DNA of 64,000 nt from Microbacterium sp. zg-B185. GTDB taxonomy: Bacteria; Actinomycetota; Actinomycetes; Actinomycetales; Microbacteriaceae. Location of the stretch: assembly GCF_030246885.1 (NCBI RefSeq), contig NZ_CP126739.1:1736001-1800000 (forward strand), given 5' to 3'. The position numbers were made by a program, and so were the translations under genes. Positions 47,538 to 57,639 of the stretch are shown here, piece after piece (position 1 is the stretch's first letter; each line of letters opens with the position of its first letter). The notes beneath the pieces were generated by a model, which saw only the letters and a program-made list of their open reading frames with translations, did not search any database and was not told where the DNA came from.

Positions 47538-48053
47538 TCACCGCTCGTCGCTCCGGCAGTTCGCGCCGCGGGCCGTCTGAATGGAGGTGGCGAGCGGGCA
47601 CGATACGTGAAGCCACGACGAGCGCTCACCGGCGAACATGTCCTCCGAAAGATCGACGAACATCTCGATGCCGCCGCCCGGGAGCGCCCGGAAATACGTC
47701 GTGACGGGATCTCCCTCGACAGTCGGTGCGGTCACCACCAGCTCCGCCCCGGCCGCACCCGCACCGTCGACGCAAGCGATCGCGTCCGCCGGCGTCTGCT
47801 CGCCCTGGGTCAGCTCCACGGTTCCGCAGGATGGCAGCGGGTCACGCTGCCTGAATGCCGGCGGCCCGGGATCGAAGAGGTCGTCGACGTCGACGCGGAG
47901 CTCCTCGACGACGGTGTCAGCGGGCATGGTCGACCCCTCGTGCGGACGTGCCGCCCCGCTGGGGGAGCATTCCGCCAGGAACGCGCTGACCGCGACGACC
48001 ACCGTGACGACCTTCACCGCAGCACCGGCGCACATCGCACAAGATTCCGGCAC
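47538..48053 (-). CDS. Putative secreted protein or lipoprotein
   Basis: A 171-residue protein. From GTG 48053 (AAGGGAAG upstream) an N-terminal hydrophobic stretch VKVVTVVVAVSAFLAEC ends in a Cys that could be lipidated, although LAEC is an imperfect lipobox. The mature part has three more Cys (LPSCGTVEL, AIACVDGAG and SCPLAT), suggesting disulfides outside the cell. No family recognised. An alternative start at GTG 48017 would give a more classical signal peptide. Confidence 0.6.
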   Translation of the reverse strand: MPESCAMCAGAAVKVVTVVVAVSAFLAECSPSGAARPHEGSTMPADTVVEELRVDVDDLFDPGPPAFRQRDPLPSCGTVELTQGEQTPADAIACVDGAGAAGAELVVTAPTVEGDPVTTYFRALPGGGIEMFVDLSEDMFAGERSSWLHVSCPLATSIQTARGANCRSDER

Positions 48054-48145
48054 GGTGCTTCCCTTGTCCACTCGCACCTCTGCCGGAATGCGAGGCGTGG
48101 GCTGGGGAACGCCCCCGGCGCAGTCTGGCAATCGCAGTCTGGCAA

Positions 48146-49504
48146 TCAGAAAGGTGCGGGTTGAAGGTCGCATTCCGGGTCAGGGGCGAAGGCCACCGTG
48201 CTGACCGGGATGTCGGTGTAGGTCCGGCCGGTGGGGCTGGTCCATTCCAGAACACCGCCGCCCCGCTGTCGGACCCGCCATGCGGTGTGGTGTTTCAGGG
48301 AATGATGTCGACGGCACAGGTGCGCCAGGTTCTGCGCCGTGGTCGGGCCGCCGGTGGCATGGTCGACGGTGTGGTCGGTGTCGCACCGGCGAGCCGGCAT
48401 GCGACATCCGGGAAAGCGGCAGTGCTGATCGCGGACGCGCAGGTGCCGGCGCAGCTCTTCGCCGGGCCGGTACCGGTCCACGGCCAGCACCTCACCGGTG
48501 ATGGGGTGCGTGAGGACGCGGTCCCACCCGGGGGCGTTCGCGGTCAGGATCCGGGCGGTCTCGGCATCGATCGGGGAGTGCCCCTCCAGCATCCCGATCT
48601 CGAACGGGTCGGCGACAGCGTCGCCGATCAGCGTCAGCACGGGAACGGTCACGGTCACGCTGGCGTGGACTGCGGCCAGTCCGGTCGGCCCGGTGTGCGC
48701 GGTCGGATCGGTGGCCAGCAGCAGGTCTGCGAAGATGTCCGCCCGCAGCTCATCGACACCCCGGGTGTCGACCTCTGCGCGGCTCGGCACGGCCTCGCCC
48801 CAGCCACCCCCCGCGGGTTGCACCGCATCGGCGGGGCCGACCGGATCGCGACCGTCTTGGACGGCATGGGCGAGCTGGGTGAGGCGGTCCCGGATGCCGT
48901 GGGCGATCACCGACGGGACGATCCCGTGCACCTCGGACATCGCATCATCAAGGTCGGTGACCCACACGCGCCGCTGCCCGCGGGCGCGACGATGCCGCTG
49001 ATCGATGGTGGACTCCGCGAACCACTCGGCACGTCGTTTCGCGACCGGGGCAAGCCTCGACGCGGACTCGGTCTTGGCGAACTCCAGCACAGACCCTTCG
49101 AACTCGGCCCGCAGCTCCGGCCGGTCGATCACCGTTCCGGCCATCACGATGATCCGGGCGTGGGCGGCCGAGATCTCACCGGCCGCGAGCGCCGCCAGCG
49201 TCTCGCGGTATCCGCCGACCAGGGCGGCGGCCTCACCCAGCCGGCGCTGCACGGACCGGTCGCTGACGCGCCATACCGCCCCGATCTCCGCCGCGACCGA
49301 CCGATACGGGAACTCCGCGGCACTGGTCGCTGCCGGGTCCTCTTCGGCCGCCCAGTCCGCCGCGATCCGCTGGGCGTCCGCCAGCAGCTGTGCCTCCACC
49401 GCCTGCAGCCGCGCCATCTCCCGCCGCGCGTCCGCCAGCTGCGGCAACAACGTCGCCAACCGCGCATCCGCCCGCTCTTTCGCGGCGATCGCGGGGCTGT
49501 TCAT
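48146..49504 (-). CDS. HNH endonuclease with DUF222 domain
   Basis: A 452-residue protein of the actinobacterial DUF222/13E12-repeat type. The DUF222 region covers about 30-300. The C-terminal HNH nuclease has zinc Cys in HCRFPGCRMPARRCDTDH, then the HATGGPT turn and LAHLCRRHHSLKH. These genes occur in many copies in Micrococcales and have features of selfish or variable genes; the target is unknown. The ATG at 49504 is chosen; the ribosome site is weak. Confidence 0.9.
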   Translation of the reverse strand: MNSPAIAAKERADARLATLLPQLADARREMARLQAVEAQLLADAQRIAADWAAEEDPAATSAAEFPYRSVAAEIGAVWRVSDRSVQRRLGEAAALVGGYRETLAALAAGEISAAHARIIVMAGTVIDRPELRAEFEGSVLEFAKTESASRLAPVAKRRAEWFAESTIDQRHRRARGQRRVWVTDLDDAMSEVHGIVPSVIAHGIRDRLTQLAHAVQDGRDPVGPADAVQPAGGGWGEAVPSRAEVDTRGVDELRADIFADLLLATDPTAHTGPTGLAAVHASVTVTVPVLTLIGDAVADPFEIGMLEGHSPIDAETARILTANAPGWDRVLTHPITGEVLAVDRYRPGEELRRHLRVRDQHCRFPGCRMPARRCDTDHTVDHATGGPTTAQNLAHLCRRHHSLKHHTAWRVRQRGGGVLEWTSPTGRTYTDIPVSTVAFAPDPECDLQPAPF

Positions 49505-49647
49505 GTATCCATTCTGACCGGGGCCACCGACATCCGGCACGAGGAGCACGACGCCCGGAACGGCCTCACCGGAGCGTCCGGAGCGCCTCTCCCGCTAGCG
49601 TTGACGCCGGACCTGAAGCCGCCCCCGAAGCCGGAAAGGAGAGCCGC

Positions 49648-50313
49648 ATGAGCGAGCTCGCCGACCGCATCCGGGCTGCCCTGCATTCCGCAGCGGACCC
49701 CACCCGCGCGGCCGGGCAGCAGGCGTACATGAAATCGACGATCCCGTTCCGCGGAGTGCGCCTGCCCGATGTGCGGCGCCTCACGCGGGCGGCGGTGGAA
49801 TCGGCGGGGGCGGCTGACCCGGCGGCACTTCGGGATGCCGCCCGGGAGCTGTGGGACGACGCGGAGTATCGCGAGGAGCGTTACGCGGCGGCCGCCCTCC
49901 TGGCCGTGGACGGCGCCGCTGCCGACGCGGCCGTCGTGCCGATCATCGAGCACATGGTGCGGACCGGAAGGTGGTGGGACTACACCGACGAGCTCTCGCA
50001 CCGCCTCGCCGCTCTGCACGATCGCGAACCCGCCGCCACGGCCGATCTCGTGCGGAGGTGGAGCACCGATCCCGACATGTGGATCCGGCGGATCGCGATC
50101 ATCTCGCAACTGGGCAGGCGCGATCGCGTCGACCTCGATCTGCTCGCGGCGGTGATCGAGCCGAACCTCGCCGACCGCGAGTTCTTCATCAGAAAGGCGA
50201 TCGGCTGGGCGCTGCGGGAGTGTGCGCGGGTGCATCCGGAATGGGTGCGCGCCTACGCCGAGACGCACGAGCTGAGCCCGCTCAGCCGGCGTGAAGCGCT
50301 CAAGCACCTCTGA
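49648..50313 (+). CDS. DNA alkylation repair protein (AlkD-like)
   Basis: A 221-residue HEAT-like-repeat DNA glycosylase family member. AlkD-type segments are KSTIPFRGVRLPDVRRLTR, the ERYAAAALLAVD helix pair, RWWDYTDELSHRL (the conserved Trp-Asp region) and DREFFIRKAIGWALREC. The ATG at 49648 has GGAAAGGAGA upstream and TAGCGT at 49596 may be the -10. It removes alkylated purines in characterised relatives. Confidence 0.9.
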   Translation: MSELADRIRAALHSAADPTRAAGQQAYMKSTIPFRGVRLPDVRRLTRAAVESAGAADPAALRDAARELWDDAEYREERYAAAALLAVDGAAADAAVVPIIEHMVRTGRWWDYTDELSHRLAALHDREPAATADLVRRWSTDPDMWIRRIAIISQLGRRDRVDLDLLAAVIEPNLADREFFIRKAIGWALRECARVHPEWVRAYAETHELSPLSRREALKHL

Positions 50314-50324
50314 CGCACCGCAAC

Positions 50325-50330
50325 TAGACT
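50325..50330 (+). promoter_or_regulatory. Candidate -10 element (TAGACT) upstream of the thrS leader
   Basis: TAGACT is followed by seven bases and an ATG at 50338. A second TAnnnT (TAGCCT, 50435-50440) lies nearer thrS and may be its own -10. Confidence 0.4.
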
Positions 50331-50337
50331 GGGACGC

Positions 50338-50403
50338 ATGGGATTGCGCGTTTCGCCGACTGCGACCGTCGTCGCGGCCGGGACGCGAACGCTCGGCGCC
50401 TGA
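50338..50403 (+). CDS. Possible 21-residue leader peptide upstream of thrS
   Basis: A short frame beginning MGLRVSPTATVV has four threonine codons in 21 (codons 8, 10, 16, 18). It starts seven bases after a TAGACT box. Immediately after its stop, CGGGCG and CGCCCG (50405-50426) form a hairpin with a ten-base loop. The arrangement resembles a translation-coupled attenuator that would sense charged tRNA-Thr, but Thr enrichment is modest and chance is possible. Confidence 0.35.
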   Translation: MGLRVSPTATVVAAGTRTLGA

Positions 50404-50467
50404 GCGGGCGGGGCGCCACGCGCCCGAAGCTGAGTAGCCTTGATCCGAGCCACCCCTGGAGAGTCCC

Positions 50468-52486
50468 TTGACTGACGCCGCCCTCCCGCCGGACGTGACC
50501 TATCCCGCCGACGGATTCGCCCTCTTCCCCGACCGCTCCGTCGTCGCGCTGCGCGTCAACGGTGAGCTGAAGGACCTCGCCACCACGGTCACGGAGGCCG
50601 ATTCCGTCGAACCCGTGGCGATCGACAGTCCCGACGGTCTTGCGATCCTGCGCCACTCGGCGGCGCACGTGCTCGCCCAGGCGGTGCAGCGGATCAACCC
50701 GCAGGCCAACCTGGGCATCGGCCCGCCGATCACCGATGGGTTCTACTACGACTTCGGCGTGCAGGAGCCGTTCACGCCCGAGGATGTGAAGGCCATCGCC
50801 AAGGAGATGCAGCGCATCATCCGCGAAGGCCAGCGATTCGTGCGACGGGTCGTCAGCGACGAGGAAGCACGGGCCGAGCTGGCCGCGGAGCCGTTCAAGC
50901 TGGAGCTGATCGGCCTGAAGGGCGGCACCGGCTCGGGCAAGGAAGCCGCCGAAGGCGCCTCCGTCGAGGTGGGCGCGGGCGAACTGACGATCTACGACAA
51001 CGTGAACCGCGACGGCGACGTCGTCTGGAAGGACCTGTGCCGCGGTCCGCACTTGCCGAGCACCCGGCTGATCGGCAACGGCTGGGACCTGACCCGCATC
51101 GCCGCCGCGTACTGGCGGGGCAGCGAGAAGAACCCGCAGCTGCAGCGCATCTACGGCACGGCGTGGCCGTCGAAGGACGAGCTGCGCGCCTACCAGCAGC
51201 GTCTCGAGGAGGCCGCCAAGCGCGACCACCGGCGTCTGGGCAAGGAGCTGGACCTGTTCTCGTTCCCCGACGAGATCGGCTCCGGCTTGTCGGTGTGGCA
51301 TCCGCGCGGCGGCATCGTGCGTCAGGAGATGGAGCAGCACGCGCTGCACCGTCACCGTGCAGCCGGCTACAGCTACGTGTACACGCCGCACATCACGAAG
51401 AAGGACCTCTTCATCGAGTCCAACCACCTGGTCACCTACGCCGAAGGCATGTTCCCGCCCATCCACATGGATGAAGAGCGGGACGAGAACGGTGAGATCA
51501 CCAAGCAGGGCGTGGATTACTACCTCAAGCCGATGAACTGCCCGATGCACATCCTGATCTACCGGGAACGCGCGCGCAGCTACCGCGATCTGCCGATGCG
51601 GCTCGCGGAGAACGGCACGGTCTACCGCAACGAGCTCTCCGGCGCCCTGCACGGCCTGACCCGCGTTCGCGGCTTCACCCAGGACGACGCGCATCTGTTC
51701 GTGACGCCCGAGCAGCTCGAGGGCGAGGTCGCCGACGTGCTGGAGTTCGTCCTGTCGCTGCTGCGCGACTTCGGGCTCAGCGACTTCGAACTGGAGCTGT
51801 CGATGCGCGACGACGAGAAGTCGAAGTGGATCGGCGATGAGGAGCACTGGGCCGAGGCGACCGACGCGCTGCGTCGCGTGGCCATGGCCAGCGGTCTGAA
51901 GCTCACCGAGGTCGCCGGCGAGGCGGCGTTCTACGGCCCGAAGATCGACCTGAAGGTCAGGGATGCGATCGGTCGCACGTGGCAGCTGTCCACCGTGCAG
52001 CTGGACTTCAACCTCCCGGAGCGGTTCGATCTCGAGTTCACGGACCGTGACGGGACCAAGAAGCGCCCGGTCATGATCCACCGCGCGCTGATGGGTTCGA
52101 TCGAGCGGTTCTTCGCGATCCTGCTCGAGCACTACGCCGGCGCGTTCCCGGTCTGGCTGGCACCCGTGCAGGTGGTCGGCATCCCCGTCGCCGAGGAGTA
52201 CGCGGACTATCTGAACGACGTGATCGTCGCACTGCGCCGCCAGGGCGTGCGCGCAGAGCTCGACGCCAGCGACGATCGCATGCAGAAGAAGATCCGCACG
52301 CACACGACGCAGAAGGTGCCGCTCCAGCTCATCGCGGGGGAGCAGGACCGTGCCGGCGGCACCGTGTCCTTCCGGTTCCGCGACGGCTCGCAGGAGAACG
52401 GCGTCCCGATCGACGACGCCGTGCAGCGCATCTTGACGTCCATCTCGACGAGGGTGCTGGTGAACACCGCGGAGGATCTGGCGTGA
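50468..52486 (+). CDS. thrS: Threonyl-tRNA synthetase
   Basis: Charges tRNA-Thr; 672 residues. A shortened N-terminal TGS-like part precedes the editing domain with [11 protein letters not shown] and the CRGPHLPST segment. The class II catalytic core has [20 protein letters not shown] (motif 2) and [19 protein letters not shown] (motif 3), and the anticodon domain begins near [16 protein letters not shown]. The TTG start at 50468 has GGAGAG upstream. Its stop overlaps the HIT gene (GTGA), so they are co-translated. Confidence 0.96.
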   Translation: MTDAALPPDVTYPADGFALFPDRSVVALRVNGELKDLATTVTEADSVEPVAIDSPDGLAILRHSAAHVLAQAVQRINPQANLGIGPPITDGFYYDFGVQEPFTPEDVKAIAKEMQRIIREGQRFVRRVVSDEEARAELAAEPFKLELIGLKGGTGSGKEAAEGASVEVGAGELTIYDNVNRDGDVVWKDLCRGPHLPSTRLIGNGWDLTRIAAAYWRGSEKNPQLQRIYGTAWPSKDELRAYQQRLEEAAKRDHRRLGKELDLFSFPDEIGSGLSVWHPRGGIVRQEMEQHALHRHRAAGYSYVYTPHITKKDLFIESNHLVTYAEGMFPPIHMDEERDENGEITKQGVDYYLKPMNCPMHILIYRERARSYRDLPMRLAENGTVYRNELSGALHGLTRVRGFTQDDAHLFVTPEQLEGEVADVLEFVLSLLRDFGLSDFELELSMRDDEKSKWIGDEEHWAEATDALRRVAMASGLKLTEVAGEAAFYGPKIDLKVRDAIGRTWQLSTVQLDFNLPERFDLEFTDRDGTKKRPVMIHRALMGSIERFFAILLEHYAGAFPVWLAPVQVVGIPVAEEYADYLNDVIVALRRQGVRAELDASDDRMQKKIRTHTTQKVPLQLIAGEQDRAGGTVSFRFRDGSQENGVPIDDAVQRILTSISTRVLVNTAEDLA

Positions 52487-53025
52487 CAGACGATGCCGAG
52501 CTGGTGGATGCCGCCACGCTGGCCGGCGTGCCGGACGAGTTCCAGCGACTGTGGACCCCGCACCGGATGGCATACATCCAGGCGGGTCCGCAGCCGTTGC
52601 GGGACGCGTGCCCGTTCTGCGCCGCCCCGAAGATGTCCGACGAGGACGCGCTGATCGTGGCGCGCGGCGAGACGGCCTTCGTGCTGCTGAACCTCTACCC
52701 GTACAACTCGGGCCACCTGCTGGTGTGCCCGTACCGGCACATCTCGCAGTACGACGAGGCGACGGCTGAGGAGGTCGCCGAGATCGGCGCGCTCACGCAG
52801 CGCGGAATGCGGGTGCTGCGCGAGGTCTCCCGGTGCGACGGCTTCAACATCGGGATGAACCAGGGGCACGTCGCCGGTGCGGGCATCGACGGCCACCTGC
52901 ACCAGCACATCGTGCCGCGGTGGACGGCCGACGCGAACTTCTTCCCCATCATCGCCAAGACCAAGGCGCTGCCCCAGCTGCTCGGCGAGGTGCGCCGGGT
53001 CGTGGCCGACGCCTGGAACGCCTGA
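52483..53025 (+). CDS. HIT domain protein
   Basis: A 180-residue histidine-triad nucleotide-binding protein. [13 protein letters not shown] at the N terminus is a zinc-type Cys pair; the triad is in [11 protein letters not shown]. Such proteins hydrolyse or phosphorolyse dinucleotide or adenylyl substrates. In actinobacteria this gene regularly follows thrS; the four-base overlap implies coupled synthesis. A link to aminoacyl-adenylate metabolism is inference. Confidence 0.92.
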   Translation: MTDDAELVDAATLAGVPDEFQRLWTPHRMAYIQAGPQPLRDACPFCAAPKMSDEDALIVARGETAFVLLNLYPYNSGHLLVCPYRHISQYDEATAEEVAEIGALTQRGMRVLREVSRCDGFNIGMNQGHVAGAGIDGHLHQHIVPRWTADANFFPIIAKTKALPQLLGEVRRVVADAWNA

Positions 53026-53034
53026 ACGCCCGGA

Positions 53035-53886
53035 TCAGCGGACGCGACGGACCCCGAACTGCATGCGCGGGTGCGCGTAGGCCTCCTGCGACTCGACGAG
53101 CTGCAGCTCGCGCTCACCGGACAGATGGGTGCGCTCCAGCAGGTCGAACACGCTGGATGCTGTCCGTGCCAGTGCATCCGCGGCATCCCCGCTGCGTCGG
53201 TAGTGGGCGGTGAACAGTGCCGCCGTCACGTCGCCCGACCCGTTCGCCTTCATCGGCAGCAGCGGGGTCTGGACGATCCAGGCACCGGTCTGGTCGACCG
53301 CGAGCATCTCGATGGTGTCGGCTTCGCGGTCCGGGCGCTCCACGCTGGTGACCAGCACGACCCGAGGGCCGGTGGCGCGCACGAGGTCCACCGCCTCCAG
53401 AGTCGATTCCAGAGTGTCGGGCTGCGTGTCGGTGAGGAAGCCGAGCTCGAACTGGTTGGGCGTGATGATGTCGGCCGCAGGAACGACCCGGTCGCGCAGC
53501 AGCACCGGGATCGCCGGTGCGACGAAGCATCCCGACTTCGCGTTGCCCATCACCGGATCGCAGGCGTACAGGGCGTCGGGATTGGCCGCCTTCACACGCG
53601 CGACGGCGTCCAGGATGACATCCGCGATGCCCTCGCCGCCCTGATACCCCGACAGGACCACATCGATCTGCCCCAGCACGCCCCGCTCCTCGATGCCGAC
53701 GATGATCTCGCGCACATCATCCGGACTGAGCATCGGACCACGCCACGAGCCGTAGCCGGTGTGGTTGGAGAAGGCCACGGTGTACACCGGCAGCACCTCC
53801 ACCCCGATCCGCTGGAGCGGAAAGACTGCGGCGGAGTTGCCGACGTGACCGTACGCGACGGCGGACTGGATCGAGAGGATCTTCAC
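53035..53886 (-). CDS. pdxY: Pyridoxal kinase
   Basis: A 283-residue ribokinase-type pyridoxal kinase that salvages vitamin B6. It begins with [19 protein letters not shown], has YACDPVMGN and [15 protein letters not shown], and the catalytic [16 protein letters not shown] motif reads [13 protein letters not shown]. The GTG at 53886 has GGAG ten bases upstream. It is divergent from pdxS-pdxT, so salvage and de novo B6 genes sit together. Confidence 0.93.
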   Translation of the reverse strand: MKILSIQSAVAYGHVGNSAAVFPLQRIGVEVLPVYTVAFSNHTGYGSWRGPMLSPDDVREIIVGIEERGVLGQIDVVLSGYQGGEGIADVILDAVARVKAANPDALYACDPVMGNAKSGCFVAPAIPVLLRDRVVPAADIITPNQFELGFLTDTQPDTLESTLEAVDLVRATGPRVVLVTSVERPDREADTIEMLAVDQTGAWIVQTPLLPMKANGSGDVTAALFTAHYRRSGDAADALARTASSVFDLLERTHLSGERELQLVESQEAYAHPRMQFGVRRVR

Positions 53887-53983
53887 CGCTCGATTCTCCA
53901 CCCATGCACCGGTCCTGCAGACCGCCGGTGGCCTGGTGCCTGCGGCGGAGAGCAACGCGGCGGCCCAACTAAGATCAGGAAGT

Positions 53984-54898
53984 ATGACTGACAGCACCAC
54001 ACCCGCGCCCTCATCCGCTCAGCACGGATCGAGCCGCGTCAAGCGCGGACTCGCCGAGATGCTCAAGGGCGGCGTCATCATGGACGTCGTCACAGTCGAG
54101 CAGGCCCGCATCGCCGAGGATGCCGGTGCGGTCGCGGTGATGGCGCTCGAGCGGGTTCCGGCCGACATCCGCGCGCAGGGCGGGGTGTCGCGCATGAGCG
54201 ACCCCGACATGATCGACGGCATCATCGAGGCCGTCTCGATCCCCGTGATGGCCAAGGCCCGGATCGGCCACTTCGTCGAGGCGCAGGTCCTGCAGCAGCT
54301 CGGCGTGGACTACATCGACGAGTCCGAGGTGCTCTCGCCCGCCGACTACGTCAACCACATCGACAAGTGGAAGTTCACCGTCCCGTTCGTGTGCGGTGCG
54401 ACCAACCTCGGCGAGGCGCTGCGCCGCATCAACGAGGGCGCGGCGATGATCCGCTCCAAGGGGGAGGCCGGCACCGGGGATGTCTCCGAGGCCACCAAGC
54501 ACATCCGCAAGATCTCGGGGGAGATCAACCACCTCCGCTCGCTGACGAAGGACGAGCTCTACGTCGCCGCCAAGGATCTGCAGGCGCCCTACGAGCTGGT
54601 CGCCGAGATCGCCGAGACGGGCAAGCTGCCCGTCGTCCTGTTCGTCGCCGGCGGCGTGGCCACCCCCGCGGATGCCGCGATGATGATGCAGCTGGGCGCG
54701 GACGGCGTGTTCGTCGGCTCCGGCATCTTCAAGTCAGGCAATCCGGCGGAGCGCGCCGCAGCGATCGTCAAGGCCACCACCTTCTACGACGACGCGAAGG
54801 TCATCGCCGAGGTCTCACGCGGCCTGGGCGAGGCCATGGTCGGCATCAACGTCACCGACCTCGCCGCCCCGCACCGCCTTTCCGAGCGCGGCTGGTAG
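53984..54898 (+). CDS. pdxS: Pyridoxal 5'-phosphate synthase, synthase subunit
   Basis: A 304-residue TIM-barrel subunit that builds PLP from ribose 5-phosphate, glyceraldehyde 3-phosphate and ammonia from PdxT. Key motifs: [18 protein letters not shown] (with the catalytic Asp), [34 protein letters not shown] (Lys) and RSKGEAGTG (second Lys). The ATG at 53984 has AGGA close upstream. pdxT follows after 25 bases. Confidence 0.97.
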   Translation: MTDSTTPAPSSAQHGSSRVKRGLAEMLKGGVIMDVVTVEQARIAEDAGAVAVMALERVPADIRAQGGVSRMSDPDMIDGIIEAVSIPVMAKARIGHFVEAQVLQQLGVDYIDESEVLSPADYVNHIDKWKFTVPFVCGATNLGEALRRINEGAAMIRSKGEAGTGDVSEATKHIRKISGEINHLRSLTKDELYVAAKDLQAPYELVAEIAETGKLPVVLFVAGGVATPADAAMMMQLGADGVFVGSGIFKSGNPAERAAAIVKATTFYDDAKVIAEVSRGLGEAMVGINVTDLAAPHRLSERGW

Positions 54899-54923
54899 CG
54901 GCGACCTCAGGCTGGGTCGGGGA

Positions 54924-55517
54924 ATGGCTGAGCGACCCCGCGTGGGCGTGCTCGCGCTGCAGGGCGACGTGCGCGAACACGCTCGCGTGCTGACCGATCT
55001 CGGCGCGGACGTCCTGCTCGTGCGGCGTCCGGATGAGCTGGCGGACGTGCAGGGGCTGGTGCTGCCGGGCGGCGAATCCAGCGTGATCGACAAGCTCTCG
55101 CGCGCGTTCGGAATGCAGCGTCCGATCCGCGACGCGATCGCTGCCGGCATGCCGGTCTACGGCACGTGTGCCGGACTGATCCTGCTGGCCGATCGCATCA
55201 CCGACGGCATCGAGGGGCAGGAGAGCTTCGGCGGACTCGACGTCACCGTGCAGCGCAACGCGTTCGGCGGTCAGGTGGAGTCCTTCGAGACCGATCTGGA
55301 CGTGCCGGTGCTCGACGGGCCGCCGGTCCACGCGGTCTTCATCCGCGCCCCCCTGGTGGTCGCCGTGGGGGCGGGGGTCCAGGCGATCGCCCGTCTCGAG
55401 GATGGCCGGGTGGTCGCGGTGCGTACCGACACCCTCCTGGGCACCTCCTTCCACCCCGAGGTGACCGGCGAACACCGCTTCCACAGCCTCTTCCTCGAGA
55501 CCGTACGGGCGGCCTGA
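54924..55517 (+). CDS. pdxT: Pyridoxal 5'-phosphate synthase, glutaminase subunit
   Basis: A 197-residue class I glutamine amidotransferase that feeds ammonia to PdxS. GVLALQGDVREHARVL starts the domain, LPGGESSVIDKL follows, the nucleophile Cys is in VYGTCAGLIL, and His-Glu are in TSFHPEVTGEHRFH. Length is normal. Operon with pdxS. Confidence 0.97.
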   Translation: MAERPRVGVLALQGDVREHARVLTDLGADVLLVRRPDELADVQGLVLPGGESSVIDKLSRAFGMQRPIRDAIAAGMPVYGTCAGLILLADRITDGIEGQESFGGLDVTVQRNAFGGQVESFETDLDVPVLDGPPVHAVFIRAPLVVAVGAGVQAIARLEDGRVVAVRTDTLLGTSFHPEVTGEHRFHSLFLETVRAA

Positions 55518-55574
55518 CGCACGGCGCGAGAGGACCGGCGCGCATCCGCGCACGTGACTGCGACCGCAGCCACG

Positions 55575-55580
55575 TAAACT
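55575..55580 (+). promoter_or_regulatory. Candidate -10 element (TAAACT) for leaderless yebC
   Basis: TAAACT, six bases, then ATG 55587. The GGGGGA between them is too close to act as a ribosome site. Confidence 0.5.
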
Positions 55581-55586
55581 GGGGGA

Positions 55587-56345
55587 ATGTCCGGCCACTC
55601 CAAGTGGGCGACCACGAAGCACAAGAAGGCGATCATCGATTCGCGCCGTGCCAAGTCGTTCGCCAAGCTCATCAAGAACATCGAGGTCGCAGCCAAGATC
55701 GGCGGCGCGGACCTCGCGGGAAACCCCACCCTTCAGGACGCCGTCCAGAAGGCCAAGAAGACCTCGGTTCCGATCGACAACATCAACCGCGCGGTCAAGC
55801 GCGGTGCCGGGCTGACCGGTGAGTCCGTCGACTATCAGACGATCCTCTACGAGGGCTACGGGCCGAATGGCGTCGCCCTCCTGATCGAGTGCCTCACCGA
55901 CAACCGCAACCGTGCGGCCGCCGAGGTGCGCACCGCGATGACGCGCAACGGCGGCACGATGGCCGACCCCGGCAGTGTCGCCTACAACTTCCATCGCAAG
56001 GGCGTGATCGTCGTCTCGGGCGAGGGGACCAGCGAGGACGACGTCATGCTGGCCGTCCTGGAGGCCGGTGCGGAGGAGATCGAGCCGCACGCGGAGGGCT
56101 TCGAGATCCTCACCGATCCGTCCGAGCTGGTCACGGTCCGCTCCGCGCTGCAGGAGGCGGGCATCGACTACGAGTCGGCGGACGTCGAATTCGTCCCGAC
56201 GCTGAAGGTCGAGGTGGACGCCGACACGGCGCGCAAGGTCTTCCGTCTGATCGACGCGCTCGAAGACAGCGACGATGTGCAGAACGTCTACAGCAACTTC
56301 GACCTGACCGCCGACGTGCAGGCCGAACTGGAAGCGGACGAGTAG
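55587..56345 (+). CDS. yebC: YebC/PmpR family translation or transcription factor
   Basis: A 252-residue protein with the conserved N terminus [20 protein letters not shown] and the [20 protein letters not shown] segment. The family has been described as a transcriptional regulator and, in several bacteria, as a factor that relieves ribosome stalling. It precedes ruvCAB, a very common order in bacteria. Leaderless start likely. Confidence 0.95.
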   Translation: MSGHSKWATTKHKKAIIDSRRAKSFAKLIKNIEVAAKIGGADLAGNPTLQDAVQKAKKTSVPIDNINRAVKRGAGLTGESVDYQTILYEGYGPNGVALLIECLTDNRNRAAAEVRTAMTRNGGTMADPGSVAYNFHRKGVIVVSGEGTSEDDVMLAVLEAGAEEIEPHAEGFEILTDPSELVTVRSALQEAGIDYESADVEFVPTLKVEVDADTARKVFRLIDALEDSDDVQNVYSNFDLTADVQAELEADE

Positions 56346-56399
56346 GCGACAACTGCCGCTCGCCGGGCGCGCCGTCGGCGCCCGCCGGTCGAGCCCGCT

Positions 56400-56405
56400 T
56401 AGCGT
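56400..56405 (+). promoter_or_regulatory. Candidate -10 element (TAGCGT) for leaderless ruvC
   Basis: TAGCGT, six bases (GGGGGA), then the ruvC GTG at 56412. Confidence 0.5.
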
Positions 56406-56411
56406 GGGGGA

Positions 56412-56972
56412 GTGACAGCCCTTCGCGTTATCGGCATCGACCCGGGCCTGACCCGCTGTGGCGTCGGCGTGGTCGATGTCGCCCGCGACCGGTCCGCGAC
56501 ACTGGTGCACGTCGGTGTCGTCCGCTCCGACCCGGGCCAGCCGATCGAACGGCGTCTCGCGACGATCGCCGCCGGCATCCGCGCCGTCATCGACCTGCAT
56601 GCGCCGACGGTCATGGCAGTGGAGCGCGTCTTCTCGCAGAACAACCGCCATTCCGTGATGGGCACGGCACAGGCGAGCGGCATCGCCCTGCTGATCGCGG
56701 GCGAGCGCGGGCTCGCGGCCACGACGCACACGCCGACCGAGGTCAAGGCCGCGGTGACCGGCTACGGCGCAGCCGACAAGCGCCAGGTGCAGGCGATGAT
56801 CGCCCGCATCCTGCGCCTGGACGAAGTGCCGCAGCCGGCCGACGCCGCCGACGCGCTCGCGCTCGCGCTCTGCCATGCGTGGCGCGGGGGCACGGCACAG
56901 GCTCCGACCGGCGGAACCCTCACGCCCGCGCAGCGCGCGTGGGCGGACGCGGAGCGCCTTGCCCGACGATGA
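56412..56972 (+). CDS. ruvC: Holliday junction endonuclease RuvC
   Basis: Resolves Holliday junctions; 186 residues. The four acidic metal ligands appear in VIGIDPGLTRCG (Asp), MAVERVFSQNN (Glu) and the C-terminal PADAADALALALCH (two Asp). The GTG at 56412 gives the usual N terminus. ruvA follows after 46 bases with its own candidate promoter. Confidence 0.96.
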   Translation: MTALRVIGIDPGLTRCGVGVVDVARDRSATLVHVGVVRSDPGQPIERRLATIAAGIRAVIDLHAPTVMAVERVFSQNNRHSVMGTAQASGIALLIAGERGLAATTHTPTEVKAAVTGYGAADKRQVQAMIARILRLDEVPQPADAADALALALCHAWRGGTAQAPTGGTLTPAQRAWADAERLARR

Positions 56973-56981
56973 GTGTGTCGG

Positions 56982-57012
56982 TCGAACAAAACTGCGAACA
57001 GCCTCGTAGGCT
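56982..57012 (+). promoter_or_regulatory. Candidate LexA-type box and -10 element for ruvA
   Basis: TCGAAC-N4-CTGCGA at 56982-56997 matches the actinobacterial SOS box TCGAAC-N4-GTTCGA at 10 of 12 positions. Ten bases later TAGGCT (57007-57012) lies six bases before the ruvA ATG. This suggests a separate, damage-inducible leaderless promoter for ruvAB. Confidence 0.45.
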
Positions 57013-57018
57013 CGTCGC

Positions 57019-57639
57019 ATGATCTCCTCCCTGCGCGGTCGGGCCGCCCACGTTGAGACCGACTCGCTCGTCCTGGAAGTCGGCGGCGTCGGGCTCACGA
57101 TCGCCGTTACCCCGCACGTCGCGGCGGCCACCGACGTCGGGGACGAGGTGTCCCTGCACACCCACCTCATCGTCCGGGAGGACGCGCTCTCGCTGTTCGG
57201 CTTCGAAAGCCGCGACGAGCTCCTCGTCTTCACCCAGCTGCTCAGCGTGACCGGAGTCGGTCCCAAATCCGCGCTCGGAGTCCTCGCCGCCCTGAGCGTG
57301 ACGCAGATCGCCGACGCGGTCGCCTCCGACGACGACGCGCCGTTCCGGCGCGTCTCGGGCATCGGCCCGAAGACGGCGAAGCTCATCGTCGTGCAGCTGG
57401 CCGGCAAGATCGCCGCCCCGTCGCCCTCGGGGGCTGGGCGTCGGGATGCCGCTCCCGATGTCGCCGCCCAGGTCATGCAGGCGCTGGTCGGGCTGGGCTG
57501 GAACGAGCGCGCCGCCGCCGAAGCCGTCTCCGCCGCCGCGGAGCAGGCCTCACCGGCTGAGCGGGCGGCCGTGCCGTCGCTGCTGCGCCTGACCCTGGCC
57601 ACCCTGGGCCCCGCCCGCAAGGAGCACGCCGGTGGATGA
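57019..57639 (+). CDS. ruvA: Holliday junction branch migration protein RuvA
   Basis: Binds four-way junctions and recruits RuvB; 206 residues. Domain I starts [25 protein letters not shown] (20-residue beta barrel), two helix-hairpin-helix motifs follow ([15 protein letters not shown] and [16 protein letters not shown]), and domain III is C-terminal after a flexible Ser/Pro linker. Its stop lies inside the ruvB start (8-base overlap). Confidence 0.95.
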   Translation: MISSLRGRAAHVETDSLVLEVGGVGLTIAVTPHVAAATDVGDEVSLHTHLIVREDALSLFGFESRDELLVFTQLLSVTGVGPKSALGVLAALSVTQIADAVASDDDAPFRRVSGIGPKTAKLIVVQLAGKIAAPSPSGAGRRDAAPDVAAQVMQALVGLGWNERAAAEAVSAAAEQASPAERAAVPSLLRLTLATLGPARKEHAGG

